Shown: in pieces, positions 1 to 12,448 of the stretch
Layout of the letters: every line of letters begins with the position of its first letter
Numbering within the stretch: position 1 is the stretch's first letter
Assembly (NCBI RefSeq): GCF_004519335.1
Contig: NZ_SOZD01000004.1
Location: 186,001-250,000 of the forward strand
Reading direction: 5' to 3'
DNA length: 64,000 bases
Source of the DNA: Jiella endophytica
GTDB taxonomy: Bacteria; Pseudomonadota; Alphaproteobacteria; Rhizobiales; Rhizobiaceae
Translations under genes and position numbers: made by a program
Notes under the pieces: generated by a model
What the model saw: the letters and a program-made list of their open reading frames with translations, nothing else
Databases searched by the model: none
Told to the model about the DNA's origin: nothing

Positions 1-243
1 GGACAAAAGGCCGTCGAAGTACCGGACACCGAAAAACGCCGGGCGGGCCTGAACCCCAAGCGCCCGGCTTTCGTCGTCGTCAGCGAATACAATTACGACG
101 TCCTGCCGCATTCCTGGCATTACGCACCCGGCACGAAGACCTACGGATCGTTCAGCTCGAAGTTCTGCAAAGACATCGCCGAGGCCCTGAAAGCCCTCTC
201 CCGACAGGGTGGCCTCGCGAAAGTAGACCGAACGCGTGCTTGA
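1..243 (+). CDS. C-terminal fragment of a hypothetical protein (5' end outside window)
   Basis: An open frame runs in from the window edge and ends with TGA at 241-243, giving the last 80 residues of a protein. It holds a hydrophobic strand (RPAFVVVSEYNYDV) followed by an aromatic stretch ending around HSWHYAPGTKTYG, then a helical, lysine-rich end. I do not recognise the family. Codon use looks normal for this GC-rich genome, and a perfect 10-bp hairpin follows about 30 bases after the stop, consistent with a real gene end. It converges on clpB. Confidence 0.55.
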   Translation, partial: GQKAVEVPDTEKRRAGLNPKRPAFVVVSEYNYDVLPHSWHYAPGTKTYGSFSSKFCKDIAEALKALSRQGGLAKVDRTRA

Positions 244-271
244 CTGCTTGCAAGGCCGCCACGAACGGCGA

Positions 272-301
272 ACGGCGCGGGCCGTTTCGGACCCGCGCCG
301 T
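272..301. terminator. Bidirectional hairpin between the 5' fragment and clpB
   Basis: A perfect 10-bp inverted repeat (ACGGCGCGGG/CCCGCGCCGT) with a 10-base loop lies between two converging genes. No strong T-run follows on either strand, so it may be a GC-hairpin terminator or a Rho-assisted stop. The position favours use by both genes. Confidence 0.5.
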
Positions 302-329
302 CAGTTCGTTCAGGTGACGCAGTGGCGGC

Positions 330-2951
<2,622 letters not shown>

Positions 2952-3044
2952 GGCTTTCTCCTATCTGCGCGGCGCCCTCTGAAGAGGCACGTCGCACCCA
3001 TACTGGAGTCCGGCTCCCGCAATTCGGCGAGCCGCCCGCGAGAG

Positions 3045-3073
3045 ATATGGGAGACGGGAGGCCGCGTCGGAAG
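3045..3073 (-). promoter_or_regulatory. Possible RpoH-type promoter for clpB
   Basis: Reading the minus strand, a CCCATAT box (complement of 3045-3051) is preceded by CTTCCG (complement of 3068-3073). This loosely resembles the RpoH pattern CTTGAA/CCCCATnT, and clpB is a classic RpoH target. The -35 match is poor, so this is only a candidate, about 95 bases upstream of the clpB start. Confidence 0.25.
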
Positions 3074-3195
3074 AGGCCGGCGGCAGATTTGTTGCAAAAA
3101 TGATACGCCGGCCGGTTGCTGGCCGCAGACCTCATACCCGTCCCGCCGCCGATCGCCGAACCCCATACGGGACAGGCACTCGAAGGCGTAACGGG

Positions 3196-3855
3196 TTACG
3201 CCGCCGCCCCCGGCAGCGTCAGGCCGTTCTCGGCGAAAACGGCTTTGACCGACGGTCGTTCGGCCATCATGGCCGCGTGCCGCGTCCAGGCCGGAAACTC
3301 GGCCGCCATGTCGTAGCCGAGGGTCGGGGTGCGCCCCCAGTTCCAGAAGACGAGGAGATAGGCGTCGACGACCGAAATCTCGGCGCCGAGCGCGAAGGGA
3401 GCCGCCTCGGCGGAGAGCCTGTCCTCGACCATCTGCCAGACTTTGCGGGCCGTCTCCCTGCCGAGATCGACCACCTCGGCCTGCCCCTCGTCCGAGCGAG
3501 CGTAGCGCATCGGCCGGCGCACATGCGCGAAGGCGACATGGACGGTGGAGGACATGAAGGCCAGCCACTCGGTGCAGCGCGCATCGAGACGGGCGTCCTG
3601 CGGCCACAGCCGCTTGTCGGGATGCTTCAAGGCGATATGGCGCATGATCGCCGGGTTCTCGGTGACGACGAGATCGCCATCGACCAGCGCCGGCACCCGG
3701 CCCTTCGGATTGATCTTCAGATAGTCCGGCGAGGTCTGCTGGCTCTTGGTGAAGTCGATGCGGACCGCCTCGTAGTCGGCGCCCGCCTCCTCCAGCGTGA
3801 CATGCGATGCGACGGAACAGGTCCCCGGCGCATAATAGAGCTTCAAGCCTGTCAT
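3196..3855 (-). CDS. Glutathione S-transferase family protein
   Basis: The 219-residue protein has a cytosolic GST layout: an N-terminal thioredoxin-like domain (about 1-80) and an all-helical C-terminal domain. A Cys-Ser pair in YAPGTCSVA lies where bacterial beta-class GSTs carry the catalytic Cys, and the glutathione-binding VPALV and TENPAIM segments follow. It probably conjugates glutathione to electrophiles or reduces them; the substrate cannot be told. It stands alone between clpB and the fab cluster, with the fabF terminator upstream, so it is likely a separate transcript. Confidence 0.85.
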   Translation of the reverse strand: MTGLKLYYAPGTCSVASHVTLEEAGADYEAVRIDFTKSQQTSPDYLKINPKGRVPALVDGDLVVTENPAIMRHIALKHPDKRLWPQDARLDARCTEWLAFMSSTVHVAFAHVRRPMRYARSDEGQAEVVDLGRETARKVWQMVEDRLSAEAAPFALGAEISVVDAYLLVFWNWGRTPTLGYDMAAEFPAWTRHAAMMAERPSVKAVFAENGLTLPGAAA

Positions 3856-3911
3856 CGTCGCATCTCCTCCGATCGTCTCCCGGACCCCGCCAAATCGGAA
3901 CCAAGGATCCC

Positions 3912-3952
3912 TGCAAAAAGAAAGGGCGGACGGCCGTTTCGACCATCCGCCC
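3912..3952 (-). terminator. Rho-independent terminator after fabF
   Basis: On the minus strand a 7-bp stem (GGGCGGA/TCCGCCC), with further internal GG/CC pairing, is followed at once by TTTCTTTTTG. It sits 26 bases past the fabF stop. This is a strong terminator and separates the fatty-acid cluster from the GST and clpB. Confidence 0.85.
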
Positions 3953-3978
3953 GCTCGGCAAAATCGATCCGGCAGAGC

Positions 3979-5244
3979 CTACTGGACGTAGCGCCGCATC
4001 ACCAGCGAGGCGTTCGTCCCGCCGAAGCCGAAGGAGTTCGACAGCACCGTGTCGATCTGCTTTTCCTTCTTCTTGTGCGGCACAAGGTCGATCGGCGTCT
4101 CGACCGAGGGATTGTCGAGATTGAGCGTCGGCGGCGCGACATTGTCGCGGATCGCCAGCACCGAGAAGATCGCCTCGACGGAGCCGGCGGCCCCGAGAAG
4201 ATGGCCGATCGCCGACTTGGTGGACGACATGGTGATCTTCGACGCGCCGTCGCCGGCGAGGCGCTCGAAGGCTTTCAGCTCGATTTCGTCGCCCATCGGC
4301 GTCGAGGTGCCGTGGGCGTTGACGTAGTCGAGCTCGCCGGCGCTGATGCCGGCCCGCTTCAGCGCCGCCGACATGCAGCGGAAGGCGCCATCGCCATCCG
4401 GCGAGGGGGAGGTGATGTGATAGGCGTCGCCCGAAAGGCCGTAGCCGATCACCTCTGCATAGATCCGCGCGCCCCGCGCCTTGGCATGCTCGAGCTCTTC
4501 GAGAACGACGATGCCGGCACCTTCGCCCATGACGAAACCGTCGCGGTCCCGGTCATAGGGCCTGGAGCCACGCTGCGCGTCGTCGTTGAAGTGGGTGGAC
4601 AGCGCCTTGCAGGCGGCGAAACCGGCCATGGACAGGCGGCAGACAGGCGATTCGGCGCCGCCGGCCACCATCACGTCGGCATCGCCGAGGCCGATCAGCC
4701 GGCTGGCGTCGCCGATGGCGTGGGCGCCGGTCGAGCAGGCGGTGACGACCGAATGGTTCGGACCCTTCAGCCCGTTGCGGATCGACACGTGGCCGGAAGC
4801 GAGATTGATCAGGCTGCCGGGGATGAAGAAGGGCGAGACCCGGCGCGGACCGCGCTCGGCAAGGACCAGCGAGGTCTTCTCGATGCCCTGCAGGCCGCCG
4901 ATGCCGGAGCCGATGAGAACGCCGGTGGCGATCTGGTCTTCATAGGCTTCCGGATGCCAGTCGGCGTCATCCAGCGCCTCGGCCGCAGCGGCGACGGCAT
5001 AGACGATGAAATCGTCGACCTTGCGCTGCTCCTTCGGCTCCATCCACTGATCGGGATTGAAGGTGCCGTCGTGGCCGTCGCCGCGAGGGATCTGACAGGC
5101 GATCTGGCAGGGAATGTCGGAAACTTCGAAGTTCTCGACCTTCGCCGCACCGCTCTCGCCGGCCAGAAGCCGCTTCCAGGTGACGGATGCGCCGGCGCCA
5201 AGCGGGGTGACCATCCCGACGCCGGTGATGACTACTCGTCTCAT
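3979..5244 (-). CDS. fabF: 3-oxoacyl-[acyl-carrier-protein] synthase II (KAS II)
   Basis: FabF catalyses the Claisen condensation of acyl chains with malonyl-ACP in type II fatty-acid elongation. I place the start at the internal ATG giving MRRVVITGVGMVTPLG, which matches the family N-terminus; the open frame continues 28 codons upstream without family-like sequence. The 421-residue product carries the catalytic triad: Cys170 in VVTACSTGAH, His in NAHGTSTPMGD and His in KSAIGHLLGAAG. It ends with the typical NSFGFGGTNASLV segment. It lies downstream of acpP in the same direction. Here fabF is the last gene and is followed by a terminator, whereas mltG and further genes often follow it in related genomes. 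Confidence 0.97.
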   Translation of the reverse strand: MRRVVITGVGMVTPLGAGASVTWKRLLAGESGAAKVENFEVSDIPCQIACQIPRGDGHDGTFNPDQWMEPKEQRKVDDFIVYAVAAAAEALDDADWHPEAYEDQIATGVLIGSGIGGLQGIEKTSLVLAERGPRRVSPFFIPGSLINLASGHVSIRNGLKGPNHSVVTACSTGAHAIGDASRLIGLGDADVMVAGGAESPVCRLSMAGFAACKALSTHFNDDAQRGSRPYDRDRDGFVMGEGAGIVVLEELEHAKARGARIYAEVIGYGLSGDAYHITSPSPDGDGAFRCMSAALKRAGISAGELDYVNAHGTSTPMGDEIELKAFERLAGDGASKITMSSTKSAIGHLLGAAGSVEAIFSVLAIRDNVAPPTLNLDNPSVETPIDLVPHKKKEKQIDTVLSNSFGFGGTNASLVMRRYVQ

Positions 5245-5290
5245 GTCCGCTCTTTTGCCAGACTGATTTAGTCGAACCAGTGAGCCGATG

Positions 5291-5335
5291 CCGACATTTG
5301 GGTCCCGTTGCTCGATGGCTCCAGCCAAATGTCGG
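5291..5335. promoter_or_regulatory. Inverted repeat in the acpP-fabF spacer
   Basis: A perfect 11-bp inverted repeat (CCGACATTTGG/CCAAATGTCGG) with a 23-base loop starts 46 bases upstream of the fabF ATG. It could be a regulator operator or an RNA hairpin that tunes fabF relative to the very abundant acpP transcript. A second, imperfect hairpin built on CGGCATC/GATGCCG lies at 5381-5417, closer to the acpP stop. No T-run follows either, so simple termination is not evident. Confidence 0.4.
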
Positions 5336-5444
5336 GATCAATGGACCACTAGAATGCATGTTTGGCGGAGCACGCCGTTCCGGCATCCCGGCGGCTTGCC
5401 TGCCGCAGCCCGATGCCGAAGCGCGAACCGGCCCCGCCGGCCGA

Positions 5445-5681
5445 TCAGGCCTGGTTCTTCTCGATGAACTTCACGGCGTCGCCGACGGTGAGGATGGTCT
5501 CGGCCGCATCGTCGGGGATCTCGACGCCGAACTCCTCCTCGAACGCCATCACGAGCTCGACCGTGTCAAGGCTGTCGGCGCCCAGATCGTCGATGAAGCT
5601 GGCGTTCTCGGTGACTTTCTCCTGCTCGACGCCCAGATGTTCGACGACGATCTTCTTCACTCGCTCGGCGGTATCGCTCAT
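5445..5681 (-). CDS. acpP: Acyl carrier protein
   Basis: The 78-residue acidic protein carries growing acyl chains on a 4'-phosphopantetheine arm. The attachment serine lies in the invariant [18 protein letters not shown] motif. The start at ATG 5681 gives [10 protein letters not shown], the usual rhizobial N-terminus, and is preceded by AAGGA at good spacing; the open frame extends 16 codons further without similarity. A good sigma-70-like promoter lies just upstream, as expected for one of the most highly expressed cell proteins. Confidence 0.98.
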   Translation of the reverse strand: MSDTAERVKKIVVEHLGVEQEKVTENASFIDDLGADSLDTVELVMAFEEEFGVEIPDDAAETILTVGDAVKFIEKNQA

Positions 5682-5713
5682 TGTCATTCCTTTGCTGTGA
5701 TGACGTTTGCCGT

Positions 5714-5742
5714 TCGTTAGACGTGACACGGCCGTTTATCAA
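5714..5742 (-). promoter_or_regulatory. Sigma-70-type promoter of acpP
   Basis: On the minus strand TTGATA (complement of 5737-5742) is separated by 17 bases from TAACGA (complement of 5714-5719). The predicted start would give a leader of about 26 bases before the acpP ATG, holding the AAGGA ribosome site. The -35 is good and the -10 moderate. Confidence 0.5.
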
Positions 5743-5872
5743 GCGGCACCGCCCGATTCGCCGGCAGCGCCATGGATTGCACCCCAAGAATTATAATGGG
5801 GCGCGTGGTTAGCATCTTCCTTGGGCCCCGCCAATAGCGGCACAGGCCGAGCCCGAGGCAGGATCTCGCGGC

Positions 5873-6610
5873 TCAGATCATCGCCATGCCGCCATTGACG
5901 TGAATTGTCTGTCCCGTGACGTAGCCGGCCTCCTGCGAAGCCAGGAATACCGCCGCGGTCGCGATGTCCGCCACCTCCCCCATGCGTTTCATCGGGATCT
6001 TCCCCAGAATGGTGTCCCGCTGCTTTTCGTTGAGCTTATCCGTCATGGCGCTGGAAATGAAGCCGGGGGCGATGCAGTTCACCGTCACGCCGCGGGCGGC
6101 GATCTCCTGGGCGAGCGACTTGGAAAAACCGACCATGCCGGCCTTGGCGGCGCAGTAGTTCGCCTGACCGGGATTGCCGATCACCCCGACCACCGAGGTG
6201 ATGTTGATGATGCGGCCGAAGCGCTGGCGCATCATCGGATGGGTGAGTTCGCGGGTCAGGCGGAAAGCGGCCGTCAGGTTGACCTCAAGGACGCTGTCCC
6301 AGTCGGCATCCGACATGCGCACCATCAGCCCGTCCTTGGTGATGCCGGCATTGTTGACGAGGATATCGACGCCGCCGAGGGCCTCCATCGCCCGGGTTGC
6401 GAGGTCGGTCTGGCCGTCGCGGTCGGAAAGATTTGCCGGCAGCACCGCGCAGCGCTCGCCGAGCGAAGCGGCGAGCTCCTCGAGCTTTTCCTGCCGCGTG
6501 CCATGCAGCCCGACGGTCGCTCCCTGCCCGTGCAGGGCTCTCGCAATCGCCTCGCCAATCCCACCGGTGGCGCCGGTGATGAGGGCCTTCCGGCCGGTCA
6601 GGTCGAACAT
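5873..6610 (-). CDS. fabG: 3-oxoacyl-[acyl-carrier-protein] reductase
   Basis: FabG performs the NADPH-dependent reduction of 3-ketoacyl-ACP in each elongation round. The 245-residue classical SDR shows the cofactor motif TGATGGIGEAIA (about 14-25), the NNAG segment, catalytic Ser in NITSVVG and Tyr/Lys in YCAAKAG. The C-terminal QTIHVNGGMAMI is typical of FabG. It lies between fabD and acpP, the conserved arrangement. Confidence 0.97.
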   Translation of the reverse strand: MFDLTGRKALITGATGGIGEAIARALHGQGATVGLHGTRQEKLEELAASLGERCAVLPANLSDRDGQTDLATRAMEALGGVDILVNNAGITKDGLMVRMSDADWDSVLEVNLTAAFRLTRELTHPMMRQRFGRIINITSVVGVIGNPGQANYCAAKAGMVGFSKSLAQEIAARGVTVNCIAPGFISSAMTDKLNEKQRDTILGKIPMKRMGEVADIATAAVFLASQEAGYVTGQTIHVNGGMAMI

Positions 6611-6671
6611 GTCGCGTTTCCTCGGCTTTTCTTGAACGGGGCTCGCCCCGGCGTCCCACTCAGCTTGCGCG

Positions 6672-7616
6672 TCAGGCGGAAGCCCTCGCGCTGACGAAGG
6701 CCTGGACGGCTTCGGCGGTGCCGACGGCCTGGGCGGTCAAGCGCTTGTCGATCCGCCTGGCGAGACCGGAGAGAACCTTGCCACTGCCGATCTCGACGAG
6801 TTCGGAGACGTCGGCGCCGGCGAGATATTCCATGCTCTCGCGCCAGCGCACCTCGCCGGTCACCTGGCGGACCAGGCGGTCGCGGATCTCCGCCGGCTCG
6901 CGCGTCGGGGTGGCGGTGACGTTGGAGACGACCGGCACGGCAGGCTCGACGATCGCCGCATCCTTCAGCGCCTCCGCCATCGCGCTGGCCGCCGGCGTCA
7001 TCAGGCTGCAATGAAAGGGTGCCGAGACCGGCAGGACGATCGCCCGCTTGGCACCGACCTCGGACGCCAGAGCGACGGCGCGCCGGACGGCGCCGGCAGC
7101 GCCGGAGATGACGATCTGGCCGCCGCCATTGTCGTTGGCGGGAGAGAGGACCTCGCCCTCGGCGGCCCGCACGCAGAGCTCGGCGACCGCCGCAGCCTCG
7201 AGGCCGAGGATCGCCGCCATGCCGCCCTCGCCAGCCGGAACCGCCTGCTGCATCGCCTGGCCGCGCAGGCGCAGGAGCCGCGCCGTCTCGAAGATGCCGA
7301 TCGCGCCGGCGGCGGCGAGCGCCGAATATTCGCCGAGGGAATGGCCGGCGACGAACTTCGCCTCGCCGACGGCGAAGCCTTCCGCCTCCAGCGCCCGCAC
7401 CGCGGCGAGCGAAACCGCCATCAGCGCCGGCTGGGCGTTCTCGGTCAGCGTCAGCCGGTCCTCCGGCCCCTCGAAGATCAGCTGCGAGAGCTTTTCGCCG
7501 AGCGCCTCGTCGACCTCGTCGAAGACGGCGCGGCTGCCCGGATAGGCCTCGGCCAGCGACCGGCCCATTCCCACGGCCTGGCTGCCTTGCCCGGGAAAGA
7601 CCAGCGCCATCGTCAT
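6672..7616 (-). CDS. fabD: Malonyl CoA-acyl carrier protein transacylase
   Basis: FabD loads malonyl groups from CoA onto ACP to supply the elongation unit. The 314-residue protein starts with FPGQGSQAVGMG, carries the nucleophile Ser93 in GHSLGEYSAL and His in PVSAPFHCSLM. The ATG at 7616 is preceded by GGAG at about 8 bases. It is the first gene of the minus-strand fabD-fabG-acpP-fabF cluster, with a 61-base gap to fabG. Confidence 0.97.
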   Translation of the reverse strand: MTMALVFPGQGSQAVGMGRSLAEAYPGSRAVFDEVDEALGEKLSQLIFEGPEDRLTLTENAQPALMAVSLAAVRALEAEGFAVGEAKFVAGHSLGEYSALAAAGAIGIFETARLLRLRGQAMQQAVPAGEGGMAAILGLEAAAVAELCVRAAEGEVLSPANDNGGGQIVISGAAGAVRRAVALASEVGAKRAIVLPVSAPFHCSLMTPAASAMAEALKDAAIVEPAVPVVSNVTATPTREPAEIRDRLVRQVTGEVRWRESMEYLAGADVSELVEIGSGKVLSGLARRIDKRLTAQAVGTAEAVQAFVSARASA

Positions 7617-7741
7617 GTCGTCACTCCGTCAAATTTTCCGCAACCTCTTGGGTTGCGGGGGAATGAGCGTTGTCGTCGAAGGTGTCAAGCATGCGCCGCA
7701 CAATGGCGTGGAAAGAAACGGCCTGCCAGACCCCTCGACTA

Positions 7742-8665
7742 TCACTCCTTCACAGCGCCGGTCATCGACGAGACGTAGTAGTCGACGAAGAAGGAATAGA
7801 GGATCACCACCGGCAGCGAGCCGAGCAGCGCGCCGGACATCAGCGCCCCCCATTCGTAGATGTCGCCCCTGACGAGTTCGGTGAGGACGCCGACCGGCAC
7901 CGTCTTGTTCTCCGAGGAGGAGATGAAGGTCAGCGCATAGATGAACTCGTTCCAGGAGAGGGTGAAGGCGAAGATGCCGGCGGAGATGAGGCCCGGCACC
8001 GCCAGGGGCAGCACCACCTTGGTGAGGATCTGCCAGCGCGTCGCCCCGTCGACCAGCGCCGATTCCTCGAGCTCGAAGGGGATCGTCCGGAAATAGCCCA
8101 TCAGCAGCCAGGTGCAGAAGGGGATGAGGAAGGTCGGATAGGTGAGGATCAGCGCCAGCCGCGAATCGAAGATGCCGACCTGGAAGACGATGAAGGCGAG
8201 CGGAATGAACAGGATCGACGGCGGCACCAGATAGGCGAGGAAGATGAGAAGCCCGGTGGTGCGCGCGCCCGTGAAGCGGATCCGCTCGATCGCATAGGCG
8301 GCAAAGACCGAGGCGAAGAGCGAGATGAAGGTCGAGGCGACGGCGACCAGCATCGTGTTCCAAAGCCAGCCCGGATAGGAGGTCTCGAACAGGAGATACC
8401 TGATGTGTTCGAGCGTCGGCTCGACCACCCAGAACGGGCTGTAGTCCTTGTAGTTGGTCAGCTGGTGATCCGGTTTGATGGCGGTGATCGCCATCCAGTA
8501 GAACGGAAACAGCAGGACGAAGACGAAGCAGGCAAGCGGCAGATAGACCACCATGATCCGCCGCAGCGGCGTGTCGAACTGGTCCATGCCCTCCGAATCG
8601 TCGCGAAGGGCGGCTGCCCTCGCCTTGCCGGAGATCGCATGGTCGGCGACGGTCTTGTCGGTCAT
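7742..8665 (-). CDS. Carbohydrate ABC transporter permease (MalG-like)
   Basis: The 307-residue inner-membrane subunit has about six hydrophobic helices and a BPD_transp_1 domain. The EAA coupling loop is visible as EESALVDGATRWQILTKVVL with the conserved glycine region, which contacts the ATPase. The N-terminus has a charged cytosolic tail of about 40 residues before the first helix (VYLPLACFVFVLLFPF). It is the last gene of the sugar transporter operon. The substrate is probably a sugar or polyol but cannot be named. Confidence 0.92.
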   Translation of the reverse strand: MTDKTVADHAISGKARAAALRDDSEGMDQFDTPLRRIMVVYLPLACFVFVLLFPFYWMAITAIKPDHQLTNYKDYSPFWVVEPTLEHIRYLLFETSYPGWLWNTMLVAVASTFISLFASVFAAYAIERIRFTGARTTGLLIFLAYLVPPSILFIPLAFIVFQVGIFDSRLALILTYPTFLIPFCTWLLMGYFRTIPFELEESALVDGATRWQILTKVVLPLAVPGLISAGIFAFTLSWNEFIYALTFISSSENKTVPVGVLTELVRGDIYEWGALMSGALLGSLPVVILYSFFVDYYVSSMTGAVKE

Positions 8666-8708
8666 CGCAAGGAAACTCCGATGGCTCTGTCGGGGATCGG
8701 ACGGGGCA

Positions 8709-9671
8709 TCAGTCGCCGCCCCCCTGCTGCCATTTGCGGCGCTGCAGGCCGAAGAAGGAAAACAGGATCGCGGCGAGGAGGAACGGGATCATCGCCACGG
8801 CAATGGCCGCGCCCTCGCCCAGCTGGCCGCCGGGGATCGCCCGCTGGAAGGAGAGGGTCGCCATCAGATGGGTGGCGTTCACCGGGCCGCCGCGGGTCAG
8901 CACATAGATCAGCTGGAAGTCGGTGAAGGTGAACAGGACCGAGAAGGTCATCACCACGGCGATGATCGGGGTGAGCAGCGGCAGCGTGATCTTGGTGAAG
9001 CGCTGCCAGGACGTCGCGCCGTCGAGGGCGGCCGCCTCGTTCAGCGACTGCGGGATGGTCTGCAGCCCGGCGAGCAGCGAGATCGCGACGAAGGGAATGC
9101 CGCGCCAGACATTGGCGGCGATGACGGCGGCCCTGGCGTTGTTCGGGTCGCCGAGGAAGTTGATCGGCGCATCGATCCAGCCCCACTGCATCAGCACCCA
9201 GGAGATGATCGAGAACTGCGAATCGTAGATCCACCAGAAGGCCAGCGCCGAAAGCACCGTCGGCACCACCCAGGGCAGGAGGATGATCGCCCGGAAGAAG
9301 GTCTTGAACGGCAGATGCTCGTTGAGGATCAGCGCCAGCCACAGGCCGAGGGCGAATTTCAGGATCGAGGCGACGACGGTGTAGAGCAGCGTGTTGTAGA
9401 CCGACAGCCAGAACACCGGGTCGTCGAACAGCCAGGCATAGTTCTCAAAGCCGATCCACTCGCCGTTGCGGCCGATCGTCGTGTCGGTGAAGCCGAGCCA
9501 GACGCCGAGGCCGAGCGGATAGGTGAGGAAGCACAGGAGGAACACCGCCGCCGGCAGCATGAAGAGCAGGCCGAGGCCGTTGCGGCTCTCGACGAAGCGG
9601 CGAAGGATGTTCGGCCGCGGCATCGCCTCGCCGGACCGCCCTCGCGCTGCCGTGGTGTCTGTGGTGGCCAT
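8709..9671 (-). CDS. Carbohydrate ABC transporter permease (MalF-like)
   Basis: This 320-residue polytopic protein forms the channel with the neighbouring MalG-like permease. Six predicted helices are present, and the EAA loop reads NEAAALDGATSWQRFTKITLPL. The first helix is the strongly hydrophobic GLLFMLPAAVFLLCFL. A 43-base gap separates it from the downstream permease. A large palindromic element separates it from the upstream binding-protein gene and may set relative expression. Confidence 0.92.
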   Translation of the reverse strand: MATTDTTAARGRSGEAMPRPNILRRFVESRNGLGLLFMLPAAVFLLCFLTYPLGLGVWLGFTDTTIGRNGEWIGFENYAWLFDDPVFWLSVYNTLLYTVVASILKFALGLWLALILNEHLPFKTFFRAIILLPWVVPTVLSALAFWWIYDSQFSIISWVLMQWGWIDAPINFLGDPNNARAAVIAANVWRGIPFVAISLLAGLQTIPQSLNEAAALDGATSWQRFTKITLPLLTPIIAVVMTFSVLFTFTDFQLIYVLTRGGPVNATHLMATLSFQRAIPGGQLGEGAAIAVAMIPFLLAAILFSFFGLQRRKWQQGGGD

Positions 9672-9729
9672 GGATGACCGCTCCTTGCGCGGTGAACGTC
9701 GCTGCAGTGGAGATGACGGGCACGGATCA

Positions 9730-9881
9730 CCCTCATCCTGAGGTGCGGAGCCGGTCGATAGACCGGTGGAGCCTCGAAGGGCGGGGGTGATCCCCCGCCT
9801 TGGTTCTAAGGTGCACCAAGCGCCCCCTCGCCCTTCGAGGCTCGCCCGATCGAAGATCGCGCTCGCACCTCAGGATGAGGG
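9730..9881. repeat. Nested palindromic (REP/mosaic-type) element
   Basis: An 18-bp perfect inverted repeat (9730-9747 and 9864-9881, core CTCATCCTGAGGTGCG) encloses a second 13-bp perfect inverted repeat (GCCTCGAAGGGCG 9771-9783; 9829-9841). Inside is a 7-bp hairpin GCGGGGG/CCCCCGC at 9781-9798, and a 6-bp hairpin CCGGTC/GACCGG sits at 9751-9766. The layout is that of the mosaic intergenic palindromes frequent in alphaproteobacteria. It lies between the binding-protein and permease genes of one operon, as REP elements do in the E. coli malE-malF gap. Confidence 0.85.
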
Positions 9882-9924
9882 GGCTAATGCGGCGCCGCGC
9901 CGGATCGGCGCGGCGTCTTTGGAC

Positions 9925-11241
9925 TTACCGGTAATACCGCTTGATCCGCCGTTCGGCGTTGGCGATGGCGTCTTCGGTCGAGCGCTGGCCGGTCACCGCC
10001 TCGGCGAACATGTCGACGAGCACGTAGTCCGCCATGACGCCTGCCGATGCCGGTCCGAGCGGGCCGGCGAAACCGTTCGGCCTGAGGCTCGCCGAGGCGT
10101 TGGCATAGGCCTTGTGCACCGGGTTCGAGGTCCAGACCGGATTGTCGGCAAAGCCCTTCAGCGGCTGGCAGCAATAGGCGCTGGCGCCTTCCAGCCAGGC
10201 GTTGAACTGCTCCGGCTGGAACATGAAGGCGATCCAGGCCTTGGCGGCCTCGGGATATTTGGTGTGCTTGAAGATGTTGATCGTCGAGGTCTGGTGCAGC
10301 TCGACCGACTTGCCGATCGGCCCGATCGGCAGGTTCGTCGTGCGGATGTCCTCGGCGATCTCGGCCATCGCCGGATCCTTCTTGGCGGCGTAGTAGAGCG
10401 AGACGCCGTTGGCCGTCAGCGAGATCTGACCGGCGAGGAAGGCGCGGTTGTTGTTGATGTCGAGCCAGCTTTCGGTGCCGGGAATGAAGGTCTCGTAGAG
10501 CTTCTTGGCGTATTCGACCGCGGCCTTGGTCTCCGGGCTGTTGATCGCCGGCTTGCCGCTCTCGTCGACGGTCATGCCGCCATGGCTCCAGAGCAGCCAG
10601 TGGGCGTAGTTGTTGCCGTCGCCGACCGCCTTGCCATGCGGGAACCCGGCGGGGGTGCCCTTGTCCTTCATCGCCTTGCAGAGCTCGAGGAAACCGTCGG
10701 TGTCCTTCGGGAATTCGTCGAAGCCCGCCGCCTTCATGTGGCTTTCGCGATAGCAGATGGCGTTGCCGATGGCGCAGAGCGGGATGGCGATGAACTTGTC
10801 GTCCTGGGTGGCATAGCCCTTCAGGCCATCGTACCAGCCGCCATTCGCCTCGCCGAGGGCGTTGCCGAGATCGGTGACGTCGACGAGCTTGTCCGGATAC
10901 TGGAACGGATCGTCGAACCAGCTCATCACCATGTCCGGCCCGGAGCCGACATTGGCGGCGACGGCAGCCTTCGGACGGACGTCCTCCCAGCTCTCCTGGT
11001 CGATGCGGACCTCGACGCCGGTGGCCTCGGTGAACGCCTTGGTGTTGGCGTTGAAGGCCTCCTCCTCGCCGGTGACGAAGGGCACCCAGCGCAGCAGGCG
11101 GAGGGAAGCGCCCTCCTCCGGCTTGAACTGCGGCATCGCGCCCTGCGCGAAGGCTCTCCCCGCCCCGAAGGGGCTGCCCAGCGCGGCGCCGGCGGCAAGG
11201 CCTGCCGCACCCTGGATAAGGGTTCTGCGGTTGATGGTCAT
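9925..11241 (-). CDS. Extracellular solute-binding protein, sugar ABC transporter
   Basis: The 438-residue protein is the periplasmic receptor of the transporter. A twin-arginine signal (NRRTLIQGAAGLAAGAA, then AFA-QG) directs it to the Tat pathway, unusual but well known for rhizobial sugar-binding proteins. The mature part is a family 1 solute-binding protein, with the GPDMVMSW and aromatic-rich binding segments typical of oligosaccharide/polyol receptors. Its gene follows the ATPase gene and precedes the permeases. Confidence 0.9.
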   Translation of the reverse strand: MTINRRTLIQGAAGLAAGAALGSPFGAGRAFAQGAMPQFKPEEGASLRLLRWVPFVTGEEEAFNANTKAFTEATGVEVRIDQESWEDVRPKAAVAANVGSGPDMVMSWFDDPFQYPDKLVDVTDLGNALGEANGGWYDGLKGYATQDDKFIAIPLCAIGNAICYRESHMKAAGFDEFPKDTDGFLELCKAMKDKGTPAGFPHGKAVGDGNNYAHWLLWSHGGMTVDESGKPAINSPETKAAVEYAKKLYETFIPGTESWLDINNNRAFLAGQISLTANGVSLYYAAKKDPAMAEIAEDIRTTNLPIGPIGKSVELHQTSTINIFKHTKYPEAAKAWIAFMFQPEQFNAWLEGASAYCCQPLKGFADNPVWTSNPVHKAYANASASLRPNGFAGPLGPASAGVMADYVLVDMFAEAVTGQRSTEDAIANAERRIKRYYR

Positions 11242-11383
11242 GACGATTCCTCCCTGTCACAACGTACTCGGTTGTCTCGAGACCCCGCCTCCCCGGCAGG
11301 GCCGCATTCGACCTCTTCCTCCCTTCCGGCAGATCGCCGGAATGCTGCGGCTAGGCGCTCGCGCCCGAGGTCGCCGCAATCTC

Positions 11384-12448
<1,065 letters not shown>

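Noticed and set aside
3100-5271. A plus-strand open frame of 723 codons across the GST gene and fabF
   Set aside because: It spans two clear minus-strand genes and the terminator between them, with shadow composition and no start signal.
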